A stretch of 64,000 nucleotides of DNA from Nostoc sp. KVJ3 (GTDB taxonomy: Bacteria; Cyanobacteriota; Cyanobacteriia; Cyanobacteriales; Nostocaceae), in NCBI RefSeq assembly GCF_026127265.1, contig NZ_WWFG01000001.1:1837501-1901500 (forward strand), in the 5' to 3' direction. The notes below the pieces were generated by a model. The model worked only from the letters and a program-made list of their open reading frames with translations. It was not told where the DNA came from and made no database searches. A program made the translations under genes and the position numbers. Positions 9,699 through 18,163 of the stretch are shown here, piece after piece (positions within the stretch are counted from its first letter, which is position 1; the number at the start of each line of letters is the position of its first letter).

Positions 9699-10538
9699 TT
9701 ACTCATCTTGGGCAAAATATCGATCGAGGAAATTCAGCGCGTGGTTGCGGAGTTCAAAATACTCTTTTGAGTTTCGCATAGCAGCGCGATCGCGTGGATG
9801 CTCAAAAGGAACTTCTAAAATCTCTCCTATACTAGCAGATGGGCCATTGGTCATCAAGACGATGCGATCGGACATATAAATTGCTTCATCTACATCGTGG
9901 GTAATCATCATCACTGCTTGACGATTATTTTCCCAAATATCCAATACCTGGCGCTGCAATTTGCCACGAGTTAGCGCATCTAGTGCCCCAAAAGGTTCAT
10001 CCATCAGTAACATTTTCGGACGAATTGCTAAGGCTCTGGCAATACCTACTCGTTGTTTCATACCTCCAGAGATTTCATCGGGATATTTGTCAGCCGCCGC
10101 CGTCAAGTTTACCATTGCCAAGTGTTGATTTACAATGCTGATTTTTTCAGTTCGATTAGCATTTTTTAGCACTTCATCTACGGCTAAACGGATATTTTCT
10201 CGGACTGTTAACCAAGGTAACAGTGAATAGTTCTGAAATACCATCATCCTTTCGGCTCCCGGCTGACGAATTTCTTTTCCATCTAGTCTGACTGAGCCAG
10301 AAGTGGCTTTTTCTAAACCCGCTACTATCTTTAAGAGGGTTGATTTACCACAACCGGAGTGACCAATTACAGAAATATATTCATCTTCACCAATCGTAAG
10401 ATTCACCCCATCTAAAACGACAAAATTATCTTTATCAGGTGTCGGATAAGACTTGACTAAATTTTCAATTTCTAAAAATCCAGGACGAGACAGAACTTCG
10501 GTCTGGGTATTAAGAGGTAATGAGGTATATTCCATCAT
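9699..10538 (-). CDS. NrtD/CmpD-type ABC transporter ATP-binding protein
   Basis: This is the nucleotide-binding subunit of a nitrate/sulfonate/bicarbonate-class importer. It shows Walker A (GHSGCGKST), Q-loop (VFQNYSLLPW), ABC signature (ISGGMKQRVGIARALA), Walker B (LLMDEPFGALDA) and the H-loop (MITHDVDEA). The start MMEYTSLPLN is chosen because GGGAG lies 7 bp upstream; longer starts lack a ribosome site. It is the third gene of the operon permease - receptor - ATPase, all on the minus strand. Unlike NrtC it has no receptor-like C-terminal extension. The substrate is not known. Confidence 0.9.
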   Translation of the reverse strand: MMEYTSLPLNTQTEVLSRPGFLEIENLVKSYPTPDKDNFVVLDGVNLTIGEDEYISVIGHSGCGKSTLLKIVAGLEKATSGSVRLDGKEIRQPGAERMMVFQNYSLLPWLTVRENIRLAVDEVLKNANRTEKISIVNQHLAMVNLTAAADKYPDEISGGMKQRVGIARALAIRPKMLLMDEPFGALDALTRGKLQRQVLDIWENNRQAVMMITHDVDEAIYMSDRIVLMTNGPSASIGEILEVPFEHPRDRAAMRNSKEYFELRNHALNFLDRYFAQDE

Positions 10539-10645
10539 CAAAATGCTCCCGAAAAATTTACTCATCAAACAATTTGGGATTTTGGATTGACTGAGAATTG
10601 CATCGAAAATCTCAAATTGCCAGGGTCGATAATTGAGATTGAAAT

Positions 10646-12088
10646 TTAAGACATAAAAGTGCGAATGGGAGCATTAGCCCTAATGGTAAAACTATTCAAA
10701 TAGCCCACAGGATCGCTAGGGTCGAAGCCTTTCTTATCTATAAATACTTCTGGTGGTTCGACCTTGTAATCATCCTTGGGACATTTGATGCCCATTTCAT
10801 TTGCTATCTCCCGATATAAATCTGTTCTCCACCCTTTCTCAGCTATTTTCTCGGCATTCTTGGGGAATTTATGAATTTGTCCCCACCGGGCTGCTTGTGT
10901 CATTAACCACAGACTTCTGGATCTCCATAAAAATGTTGAGTGTTCTTCTGGCTGTTTGGGAAGGTTGTCAGGAATATCGAAGAAAATCGTGGTGTCAGAG
11001 GCTTTGATGGTACGGTCTTTACCATCAAAGCCGCCATAGTTGTAGTTTCCGAGAATTCCGGGACTTGTAAATTTCGCAATTGGGGCATCTTTCTTTTTGG
11101 GTCTAGCACCTGTAAAGGAACGTTCTGTAAGCAGTTCGGCAACTTCTTGGCGATTTTCTACTTTGCTGCAATATTGGCAAGCTTCAATCATCGCCTTGAC
11201 TAGAGAACGATAGGTTTTAGGATATTTATCGATGAAAGATTCCATCACCCCCAAAAGTCTATCTGGGTGTCCTAACCAGACTTCTTTGCCTTGTGCAAAG
11301 GTAAAACCGATATTTTCATTACCTGTTATTGCTCGTGTATTCCAGGGTTCTGCAACCATGTAAGCTTGCATTGCACCAATCCGCACGTTTGTCACCATTT
11401 GGGGAGGCGGAACGATGATGACGCGAAACTCTTTTAAAGGATCGACTCCGGCGGCGGCGGATAAGTAGCGGACAAAGTATTCGTAAATGGCGGAACTTAA
11501 TACCACTGCCCAGACTTTGCCTTCTGGTGGTTGTTTGTCAAAGTAGCCTCGAAAATCCCTTCCAAAGGCTTCTAAAGCCCCATCGCCATATTTTTCTTGA
11601 TATTCATACCACGGACGCAGCCCAAAATCCCACATGGCTTTGTTCATAGTCATGGCGTTACCGTGGCGGTGGATGGTCATGGCTGCACATAAGGGGGCGT
11701 GGCGTGCGCCTTCGGCTCCAATTCTGGCATTGGTAACGGCACCAGATACTACGGGTGAAGCGTCTAGGCGACCAAATATTAGACCGTCGCGGGAGGTGGC
11801 CCAACTGGCTTCGCGATTGAGTTTGACGTTTAAACCATATTTGCGGAAGAAGCCTTTTTTCCAGGCGATCGCAAATGGCGCACAATCATTAACGGGAACG
11901 TAACCAATGGTAAGATCGGGTTTTTCTAGGTCTTGGGATCTAATTACTGGTTGTACAGCTAAGGCTTCTTCAGTTAATCCTTTGGCGGATCTATCTCCTG
12001 AAATTGCACAGGAGGATAGGGCTATTCCGGTTGTGGTGGCTCCTATTCCCTTAATAAAATCTCGTCGAGTCCAGTTTATATCACCCAT
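10646..12088 (-). CDS. NrtA/CmpA-like substrate-binding protein with Tat-type signal
   Basis: The 480-residue protein starts MGDINWTRRDFIKGIGATTT, with a twin-arginine motif and a following LSSC that may be a lipobox. Its body resembles the NrtA/CmpA receptor family: LTIGYVPVNDCAPFAIAWKK, FFRKYGL, LNREASWATSRDGL and GAMQAYMVAEPWN. The usual nitrate/bicarbonate receptor residues cannot be assigned by eye, so the substrate stays open. The ATG at 12088 has GGAG 8 bp upstream; a longer frame to 12193 reads into a palindromic repeat and was rejected. It probably acts in the periplasm, delivering substrate to the permease encoded just upstream. The operon leader carries a c-di-AMP riboswitch-like element, which sets it apart from guanidine transporter operons known to be under ykkC control. 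Confidence 0.87.
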   Translation of the reverse strand: MGDINWTRRDFIKGIGATTTGIALSSCAISGDRSAKGLTEEALAVQPVIRSQDLEKPDLTIGYVPVNDCAPFAIAWKKGFFRKYGLNVKLNREASWATSRDGLIFGRLDASPVVSGAVTNARIGAEGARHAPLCAAMTIHRHGNAMTMNKAMWDFGLRPWYEYQEKYGDGALEAFGRDFRGYFDKQPPEGKVWAVVLSSAIYEYFVRYLSAAAGVDPLKEFRVIIVPPPQMVTNVRIGAMQAYMVAEPWNTRAITGNENIGFTFAQGKEVWLGHPDRLLGVMESFIDKYPKTYRSLVKAMIEACQYCSKVENRQEVAELLTERSFTGARPKKKDAPIAKFTSPGILGNYNYGGFDGKDRTIKASDTTIFFDIPDNLPKQPEEHSTFLWRSRSLWLMTQAARWGQIHKFPKNAEKIAEKGWRTDLYREIANEMGIKCPKDDYKVEPPEVFIDKKGFDPSDPVGYLNSFTIRANAPIRTFMS

Positions 12089-12177
12089 TTTTGTAGCTCC
12101 ATTGGCGATCAATTGCTCACGCTTCAAGTGCAGAGTCTGATTACATACGCAAAAAATAGCCGAAACCCTTATTTCTA

Positions 12178-12207
12178 GGTAGGGGCAATTCATGAATTGC
12201 CCCTACC
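12178..12207. repeat. 30-bp perfect palindrome, intergenic repeat family A (copy 1)
   Basis: The palindrome GGTAGGGGCAATTCA plus its complement is followed on the minus strand by CTAGAAATAAGGGTTTCGGC. The same core and flank recur near 40.9 kb, and the core with a related flank near 54.4 kb. Here it lies between the permease and receptor genes. Confidence 0.85.
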
Positions 12208-12233
12208 ATCTGTAGGTTTATGTAAGTTATGTA

Positions 12234-13085
12234 TTAGTTAGAAGTTTTCGGGCGATGGGTTACTAATTCTTGGATTTTGCCGACGGCGTAATCTAGGATT
12301 AACCCAGTTAAGCCAATTATGAACACAGCTAAAAAGACTGAACTTAGGTTTAAGCGGCTCCATTCATCCCAGACAAAAAAGCCGATACCAATACCGCCTG
12401 TGAGCATTTCCACGGCGACGATTACTAGCCAAGCTATGCCTAAACTAATTCGTAAACCTGTAAAAATATAGGGCAAACTTGCAGGCCAAATAATTTTGGT
12501 AATCCGCCTCCAACGGGGCATTTCTAGCACCCGTGCCACATCTAAATAATCTTTGGGAACGCTAGAAACTCCTAATGCGGTATTAATAATTGTCGGCCAT
12601 AGGGAGGTAATGAAAATTACAAAAATAGCTGAAGGATCTGCTAAATTAAAAATTGCTAAGGCGATGGGCAGCCAAGCTAAGGGCGATACAGGTTTAAAAA
12701 TTTGAATGATGGGATTGAGGGCTAGCATTGCCGATCTGGACATCCCAATGAGAAATCCCAAAGGAATTGCTACTACCGCACCTAACAAAAAACCCAGTAA
12801 TACCCGGCGCAGACTTGCGAGCAATAACCAACCAATTCCCAAGTTACCTGGGCCTCTTTGATAGAAGGGATTTAAGATGTAGTCTAGATTAGCAATGAGA
12901 GCTTCTGGTGGGGTGGGCATCAATTCATGGTTGGCAAGTGCAATAATCCACCACAGCACAATTATTCCCAAGAAGCCTAATACTGGTAAAATAAATACAT
13001 CTCTGAGGATGATAGGTTTTGTCTTTTTCCACGCGGCTTGTGTTGCGATCGCTGCGATCGTAGCCAAGTTTAGTTGAAATATCAT
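12234..13085 (-). CDS. NrtB/SsuC-like ABC transporter permease
   Basis: This 283-residue inner-membrane protein has about six hydrophobic segments and the binding-protein-dependent transport signature around residues 185-205 (DYLDVARVLEMPRWRRITKI), which contacts the ATPase. It is the first gene of the operon and is followed by the receptor and ATPase genes. The leader upstream contains a c-di-AMP riboswitch-like fold. Family members carry nitrate, bicarbonate, sulfonates, taurine or guanidine; the sequence does not reveal which applies. The start MIFQLNLATI is the only reasonable ATG. Confidence 0.9.
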   Translation of the reverse strand: MIFQLNLATIAAIATQAAWKKTKPIILRDVFILPVLGFLGIIVLWWIIALANHELMPTPPEALIANLDYILNPFYQRGPGNLGIGWLLLASLRRVLLGFLLGAVVAIPLGFLIGMSRSAMLALNPIIQIFKPVSPLAWLPIALAIFNLADPSAIFVIFITSLWPTIINTALGVSSVPKDYLDVARVLEMPRWRRITKIIWPASLPYIFTGLRISLGIAWLVIVAVEMLTGGIGIGFFVWDEWSRLNLSSVFLAVFIIGLTGLILDYAVGKIQELVTHRPKTSN

Positions 13086-13191
13086 TTACGACCTCAACAG
13101 ATTTAAGTGCAGGTACAAAAAACCCGAGCAGTACCAGCCTTGGACACCGATGAGATCGGAAAATTCTAAAAATTCCGTCTCTTCAGTCTCC

Positions 13192-13374
13192 TCCCAATGC
13201 CTACGAAGTTAGCTGACGGGCTAGGGCTGAGAGATGCCCTTCTGAAGAAAGTTATGAGTTATGAGTTAAACATTACTCACTCTCAACTCTTCACTTTCTC
13301 CGAGATATGCCCCACAATTTGGTTCCTCCGCTCCAGCGTTATGCACTGTGACACGCTGAATTAGGCTGACTTAC
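13192..13374 (-). promoter_or_regulatory. c-di-AMP riboswitch (ydaO/yuaA type) ahead of the ABC transporter operon
   Basis: On the minus strand GGAGCGGAGGAACCAAATTG, then TGGGGCATATCTC, a variable stem, GGGCATCTCTCAGCCC, and TAGCCCGTCAGCTAACTTCG followed by TAGGC match the conserved blocks of the ydaO/yuaA riboswitch. The 5' AGCCT and 3' AGGC(A) can close the outer stem. The element lies about 110 bp upstream of the permease ATG. Together with the element ahead of the usp gene it implies that the two neighbouring units share one signal. A hairpin CCGATctcATCGG lies between core and start. Confidence 0.82.
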
Positions 13375-13789
13375 TCTAATGGATACTGAATTATGGATAG
13401 TATAACATTGATGCTCAGTAAAAGCCATCTTTATTTGTAAGAACTGTTGTTCATTTTAATACCGAGATTAAATTTATCTCGTTGATTTTTGGTAATAAAC
13501 AAAATTTATATTCTACTCGTGTTGTGGGTCAATTCCCTGCATCCAAGGCTAAATAATATACTCTAGTCAAGCATCAAGATTGTTATGAACTTTATTAATA
13601 TTTATTAACACTAAAGAGATTATACTAAGAAACTTTTCTATACGGATAGTGAAGAAAGAATTAGAAGAATAAAATCTATTCCTTTTAGTAGGTGAACTAA
13701 ATTGCTAAACTTGGTAAAAAACCACTGCACTCGCTAAACTAATTGGATATGGAAGTTCAATCATCTATCTCATAGCTGAATTTAAGATA
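13375..13789. other. Divergent intergenic region without a gene
   Basis: This AT-rich stretch separates the leftward transporter operon from the rightward histidine kinase. Promoters for both directions must lie here. No convincing -10/-35 pair, tRNA or ORF could be singled out. Confidence 0.5.
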
Positions 13790-14980
13790 ATGGATTTTAG
13801 TCAAGTACTGGCTGAAAAAACTGACACCATCCTAGATAAATGGGTGATAACAGTTCGCAAAGATAAGCGGATTGAAAGTGCTGATGAGCTATCCTATACA
13901 GCAATAAAAAACCATATTCCCAATGTTTTGAGAGCGATGGTAACGGTGCTTTCAAAATCTCAGGATAATGATATTCAGTTGATAGTTACTGCCAGTTTCG
14001 AGCATGGAGCGATTCGAGCGGAACAAGGTTACGATCCGGCAGAAATAGCCAGGGAATATCATTTGCTGCGAACAGTAATATTTGATACTCTACAAGCAGA
14101 TTTATTAGAGGGAACGCCTGTAGATATAATTCGTTCTATGCGTTTGATTGACGCTATCATAGACGAAGCGATCGCTCGGTGTTTCAAGAGTTATGTTGAG
14201 GAGCGCTTGCGAGAATTACAGCAGTTGCAGTTATCACTAACACTCCATAATGATGAACTCACACGCTTAATTAGCGCCAATCAAGAATATCTTTCGCAAT
14301 TAGCTCATGAGTTGAAACATCCTCTAACTTCTATTATTGGTTACTCGGATCTGTTTTTACGCCAGCAACGACGCAAGACTGAGATTAAAGACAACTATAC
14401 TAATTTAGAACATATTGAGCGGGTACTACGTAATGGTAGACAATTACTCCACCTGATTAACGATGTATTAGAACTTTCCCGGTATGACGCAGGACAGATA
14501 AAACTTCAACTAGCACCTACTGATGTGCGTGAATTAATTAATAATGTCTGTGAAATGTTGGAACCTTTAGCGGCTGGGAAAAATTTAAAAATCGTAGTAG
14601 ATTGCGATCGCGCTCCCCAAGAATTAACCACAGATCCTTTTCAATGCCAACAAATTGTTACAAATCTTATTAGTAATGCGATTCGCTATACAGAGTCGGG
14701 GACTATTATTATAATGTGCCAAGTGCTGGAGAATCAGAGATGGGCGATCGCAGTTTGCGATACTGGAATTGGCATTGCACCAGAAGACCAAGCCCAGATA
14801 TTTGAACCCTACTTTCGGGTTAGTTTTAGCGATCGTCCTTATCTACCTGATAGTACAGGATTGGGGTTAGCGATCGTTTCGCGGTTGGTGAAACTACTAC
14901 AAGGTACAATTAATTTAGTATCTGAGGTAGGAGTTGGTTCTACCTTCACTGTAATTTTGCCTTTAGAAATAGAGAGTTGA
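13790..14980 (+). CDS. Soluble histidine kinase with RsbRD-type N-terminal domain
   Basis: The 396-residue protein has an N-terminal all-helical region (residues 1-140; ILDKWV, EHGAIRAEQGYDPAEIAREYHLLR) typical of the RsbR/RsbU-like sensing domain. A coiled linker follows, then HisKA with AHELKHPLTSIIGYSD (His in AHE) and HATPase (NLISNAIRYTESG, DTGIGIAPEDQ, STGLGLAIVSRLVKL). It has no membrane segment. No response regulator gene lies next to it, so it is an orphan kinase. Its neighbours are the ABC operon (divergent) and rnc (convergent). Confidence 0.88.
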   Translation: MDFSQVLAEKTDTILDKWVITVRKDKRIESADELSYTAIKNHIPNVLRAMVTVLSKSQDNDIQLIVTASFEHGAIRAEQGYDPAEIAREYHLLRTVIFDTLQADLLEGTPVDIIRSMRLIDAIIDEAIARCFKSYVEERLRELQQLQLSLTLHNDELTRLISANQEYLSQLAHELKHPLTSIIGYSDLFLRQQRRKTEIKDNYTNLEHIERVLRNGRQLLHLINDVLELSRYDAGQIKLQLAPTDVRELINNVCEMLEPLAAGKNLKIVVDCDRAPQELTTDPFQCQQIVTNLISNAIRYTESGTIIIMCQVLENQRWAIAVCDTGIGIAPEDQAQIFEPYFRVSFSDRPYLPDSTGLGLAIVSRLVKLLQGTINLVSEVGVGSTFTVILPLEIES

Positions 14981-15038
14981 TTTCGCGCCAAGACATAAAA
15001 TTATTCTCTACACCTCTGCGTGAAATCAAAAAACATTT

Positions 15039-15725
15039 TTACAACAAACCCTGTTTTTTCAACTTAGCTAGTGCATCTTCAGCAGCAGCTTTCTCTGCAT
15101 CTTTCTTATTGCGTCCCTTACCTTCGCCGTAAATTTTCTCATCTACCAATACTTTGGCGATGAATTCTGGCGCGTGAGAAGGGCCTCCTATTTGTTCCGT
15201 GAAATATTTGGGAGGATTTGGAGTAACGTTACGTTGCACCCATTCTTGAAAGCGATTTTTTGAGTCTACATTAGAACGAGACACAACTATATTCTTAGGA
15301 TCTACAGAATCAAATAGTGGTTCTATAATTGCGCGAACTGCTTCAATATTAGAATCATTATCCAAATAATAAGCACCAAGGACTGCTTCAAAGGTACTAC
15401 TGAGCAAATTAGGATTTTGGAACCCTCCGTCTAGAATTGCGCCTTTTCCTAAACGCATTCTAAAGTCTAAACCTACTTCCTCAGCGAACTTTGCCAATTG
15501 CTTCTCATCTACCAGCGCCGAACGCCGCCGTGTTAATTCATCTTCTCCCATTTCTGCGTGACAACTATATAGATACTCGCCACTTAAGAAATTTAGCAAA
15601 GCATCACCGAGGAATTCTAGGCGTTCATTGTGTTCGCCTTCTCCGGGGTTTTCATGGACATAAGAACGGTGAGTAAGCGCACGGCGGAGAAGTTTTTCAT
15701 TATGGAATATTAGAAGCTTGTGCAT
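15039..15725 (-). CDS. rnc: Ribonuclease III
   Basis: The protein carries the RNase III signature HNERLEFLGDALL near residue 35, a second acidic catalytic block (TFEAVLGAYYLD) and a C-terminal double-stranded RNA-binding domain ending KKDAEKAAAEDALAKLKKQG. It processes rRNA precursors and structured mRNAs. The start MHKLLIFHNEKLLRR is preferred since AAGGAAAA precedes it at good spacing; a longer frame adds 13 residues without support. At 228 residues it has normal length. Cyanobacteria often have several RNase III paralogues, so it may not be the only one. Confidence 0.92.
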   Translation of the reverse strand: MHKLLIFHNEKLLRRALTHRSYVHENPGEGEHNERLEFLGDALLNFLSGEYLYSCHAEMGEDELTRRRSALVDEKQLAKFAEEVGLDFRMRLGKGAILDGGFQNPNLLSSTFEAVLGAYYLDNDSNIEAVRAIIEPLFDSVDPKNIVVSRSNVDSKNRFQEWVQRNVTPNPPKYFTEQIGGPSHAPEFIAKVLVDEKIYGEGKGRNKKDAEKAAAEDALAKLKKQGLL

Positions 15726-15821
15726 TGTTATTTTTTCCTTTTTTTGGTAGTTAATTGAATGCAAAAGGCGGGCAAGATGCCCACCCTGTAAGATAAGATC
15801 CTAATAAAATTAAGATGCTAT

Positions 15822-16058
15822 CTAGAAACAGTTATTCTTGATCGGGGAAGGTGGATAAAGACTGTTTCCACGAGAATTGTTACATGGAAAGCAAGAAAGT
15901 CGTAAGTTTTCAAAAGAATCAGAACCGCCACGACTCTTAGGTAAAAGGTGATCAAATGTCAGATTTTTTTGTGAAATATTTTGACGACACCACCAACAAT
16001 AAGAACCATACAAATCAATGAGTTGCTGCTTCTTATTACGTTTTTGTTTGGGATTCAT
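15822..16058 (-). CDS. Small HNH endonuclease-like protein
   Basis: This 78-residue basic protein has the HNH fold pattern: a zinc-type CWWC pair near residue 22, the core LTFDHLLPKSRGGSDSFENL with the catalytic His (FDH) and Asn, and a second Cys pair (LSCFPCN). Such small HNH proteins can be free-standing nucleases, homing-type enzymes or parts of larger systems. No partner gene adjoins it: rnc lies 96 bp downstream, and a long palindrome begins about 150 bp upstream. Function beyond metal-dependent nuclease is not inferable. Confidence 0.78.
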   Translation of the reverse strand: MNPKQKRNKKQQLIDLYGSYCWWCRQNISQKNLTFDHLLPKSRGGSDSFENLRLSCFPCNNSRGNSLYPPSPIKNNCF

Positions 16059-16886
16059 TTTGTCTATGTTCCATTTTTCTTATTGTTTGGAACAGCATTG
16101 AAATATTAGGCATCTAGAGATAAAAAATTTCTACTGAGGAAATTAATCAAAAATTAATCTTCCCATACAAACAATTTTTTATCTACGCTTTCGTTTGGTT
16201 CAAGTCTCAGCCGTAGAATTCCTGGCTTCCTACCAAGTTTCGCGTCACCCTTTCTACTGAATATTCATCCAAATATCTTGTCTTCCCGTTGAAAGTCTAG
16301 TCAATCAGTTGACCTGACATTGGACTGAATACTCAGCCGAAGGGATGACGCGAAGCTTGGCAGGAAACTAGGAATTCTGCTGCTGAGACAACACCAAAAA
16401 CTTGCGCTTTAGAGTGCGGTGATTTTGCTGTCTTACATAGAGATTAGTATAAATAATGCCTGGCTGTCAATAAGTTATTTATGAAGGTTCGTCAAAGCGT
16501 AGAGGCTTGTCGTTAGACATAGCCTGAAATCTATCAACTTTAAAATCATCTATGGTATTCTCTCAAAGCCACTATATTATTCCAAAATAAAAGCAGATCG
16601 CTAACTATTTTTGAAGCACCTGCTGAAAAGTCTTGATGGCATCAACATGATTCACTATATTAATGCAACGTAATAACAAATCCAGATCGATCTTGTATTT
16701 GTTATTAGAAAATAATCGCGCGTAGGCGTAGCCCGTCGTAGACATCGCTTGCTATACAAAAGCCCTATATTTCATAAATGGTAAATGTTTTCGGAGATTG
16801 ACAGAAGATGGATAGTCTCAATATGCGGCTAGACTATGATTTTCCCTAATTGAGTTGAATGAGCGAAGTTAAAGCGCTACTTTTTG
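16059..16886. other. 828-bp intergenic stretch holding a long palindrome and repeat fragments
   Basis: Apart from the palindromic element annotated separately, a copy of the common repeat GCGTAGGCGTAGCCCGTCG with TAGACATCGC lies near 16.72 kb, and a diverged one near 16.5 kb. No ORF or structured RNA gene is recognisable in the rest. Confidence 0.5.
16204..16389. repeat. 186-bp imperfect palindromic element (MITE-like or structured RNA)
   Basis: The outer 70-75 bp on the left (GTCTCAGCCGTAGAATTCCT, then CCAAGTTTCGCGTCACCC, then ACTGAATATTCA) reappear inverted on the right with scattered substitutions that mostly keep pairing. A small palindrome (GTCAAtcagTTGAC) sits near the centre, and a bulge of about 20 nt makes the arms unequal. 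It carries no ORF. Confidence 0.8.
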
Positions 16887-17912
16887 CTAGTAGCGAATTC
16901 GCGGATCTATATAAGCATTTAAGATATCAATCAAAATGCTCGCACTCACAACGATCGCACCAAAAAAGACCAACACTCCCTGGACTGTGGGATAATCACG
17001 ATCTGCGATCGCTTGATACAGTCGATTAGCTAACCCAGGCCAAGAAAATGTTACTTCTGTCAAAATCGCCCCACCTAACAGAGAAGCAAAAGTTAATCCC
17101 AACACTGTAATTACTGGAATTAGAGCATTCTTTAAGGCATGGGAGACTAAAATCTTATTTTCACCAATCCCTCTGGCTCTAGCGGCTTCTACATAATCTG
17201 CTTGCAAGGTTTGTTTTAAATTCACTCGGACAATTCGCTCAAAAATCCCACTCAGCAAAATTCCTAAAGTGAGACTTGGTAGGGCAAGGTGGTGCAAAGA
17301 TGCCAAAAACTGGGTGAGATTTCCACCGAGTAAACTATCAATTGTATACAAACCAGTCACAGGAGTGGGAGCCGGAAGATTTGGCGGAAAGCGGTTGGAA
17401 TTGGGAAACCAGCCGAGTTGGACTGAGAAAATCAACTGCAAAAGCATTCCCGCCCAAAACATGGGGAGTGCGTAGGTGATAATCCCAAACAAGCGTCCAC
17501 CGACATCAAAATATGTCCCAGGACGCGAGGCTGAAAGAGTCCCAACTGCAATTCCAACGATGAGTGCAACCGCCATACTACATACTGCTAACTCCACCGT
17601 CGCCGGGAAATATTGCCCAATTATGTCCCAAACATTCTGTCCGCGACTCATTAAAGAGGTTCCCAAATCAAAACGTAGTATGCTTCCCAAATAATTGAGG
17701 TACTGTAGCCATAGGGGAAAGTTTAAACCTAATTGTTTTCGCAATTCTTCTTTAGCCGCTTCTGGCGCACGTCCACCGAGAATTGCATCTGCGGGATCTC
17801 CTGGTGTTGCTCTTAGTAAGAGAAATACAATGGTGATGATTGTTAATAGCTGAAGTGGCGCAAGAAGCAACCGAGAAACAATGTAATACTGTAAAGCTTT
17901 AGAACGAGACAT
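16887..17912 (-). CDS. Peptide/nickel-type ABC permease (DppB family)
   Basis: This 341-residue membrane protein of the DppB/OppB class has about six hydrophobic helices. It shows RATPGDPADAILG after the first helix and the cytoplasmic EAARARGIGENKILVSHALK coupling motif near residue 220. The ATG at 17912 is chosen over a TTG six codons upstream; neither has a clear ribosome site. It lies downstream of the lipoprotein receptor gene on the same strand, and the two probably form one importer. The partner permease (DppC) and ATPases (DppD/F) are not in the window. Confidence 0.88.
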   Translation of the reverse strand: MSRSKALQYYIVSRLLLAPLQLLTIITIVFLLLRATPGDPADAILGGRAPEAAKEELRKQLGLNFPLWLQYLNYLGSILRFDLGTSLMSRGQNVWDIIGQYFPATVELAVCSMAVALIVGIAVGTLSASRPGTYFDVGGRLFGIITYALPMFWAGMLLQLIFSVQLGWFPNSNRFPPNLPAPTPVTGLYTIDSLLGGNLTQFLASLHHLALPSLTLGILLSGIFERIVRVNLKQTLQADYVEAARARGIGENKILVSHALKNALIPVITVLGLTFASLLGGAILTEVTFSWPGLANRLYQAIADRDYPTVQGVLVFFGAIVVSASILIDILNAYIDPRIRY

Positions 17913-18049
17913 AAGCAATTCAAAATTCAATTTTTAAGAGCATCTTGTCTATTGACTGAATACGAAACATATTTACTTAAAAGCCAAGATTCAAAAGTAA
18001 AAATATTGATCATAACCCTTTCAAAGTGACTTATAAAATTTCTTTATTC

Positions 18050-18121
18050 TCTCTGCGCTCTCTGCGTCTCTGCGGTTAAAAACTAATTAAATTAACCACA
18101 GAGGCACAGAGAACACAGAGG
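18050..18121. repeat. Intergenic inverted repeat of the CTCTGCG/CACAGAG type
   Basis: TCTCTGCGTCTCTGCGGTTAA and TTAACCACAGAGGCACAGAG face each other around a short AT-rich loop. Mismatches are of the kind that still allow G-U pairs in RNA. It lies between the receptor and permease genes and recurs widely in Nostoc genomes (family knowledge). It may act as an intercistronic hairpin. Confidence 0.7.
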
Positions 18122-18163
18122 TAAGAGGTTAAAGACAAATTTATTGTCCACTTGACTTCTTAA

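Noticed and set aside
12089..12193. Longer start of the NrtA-like receptor
   Set aside because: It reads into a palindromic repeat and would bury the twin-arginine signal 35 residues inside the protein.
13192..13374. ykkC/guanidine riboswitch ahead of the NrtABD-like operon
   Set aside because: Cyanobacterial guanidine importers carry it, but the conserved blocks here are those of the ydaO/yuaA class.
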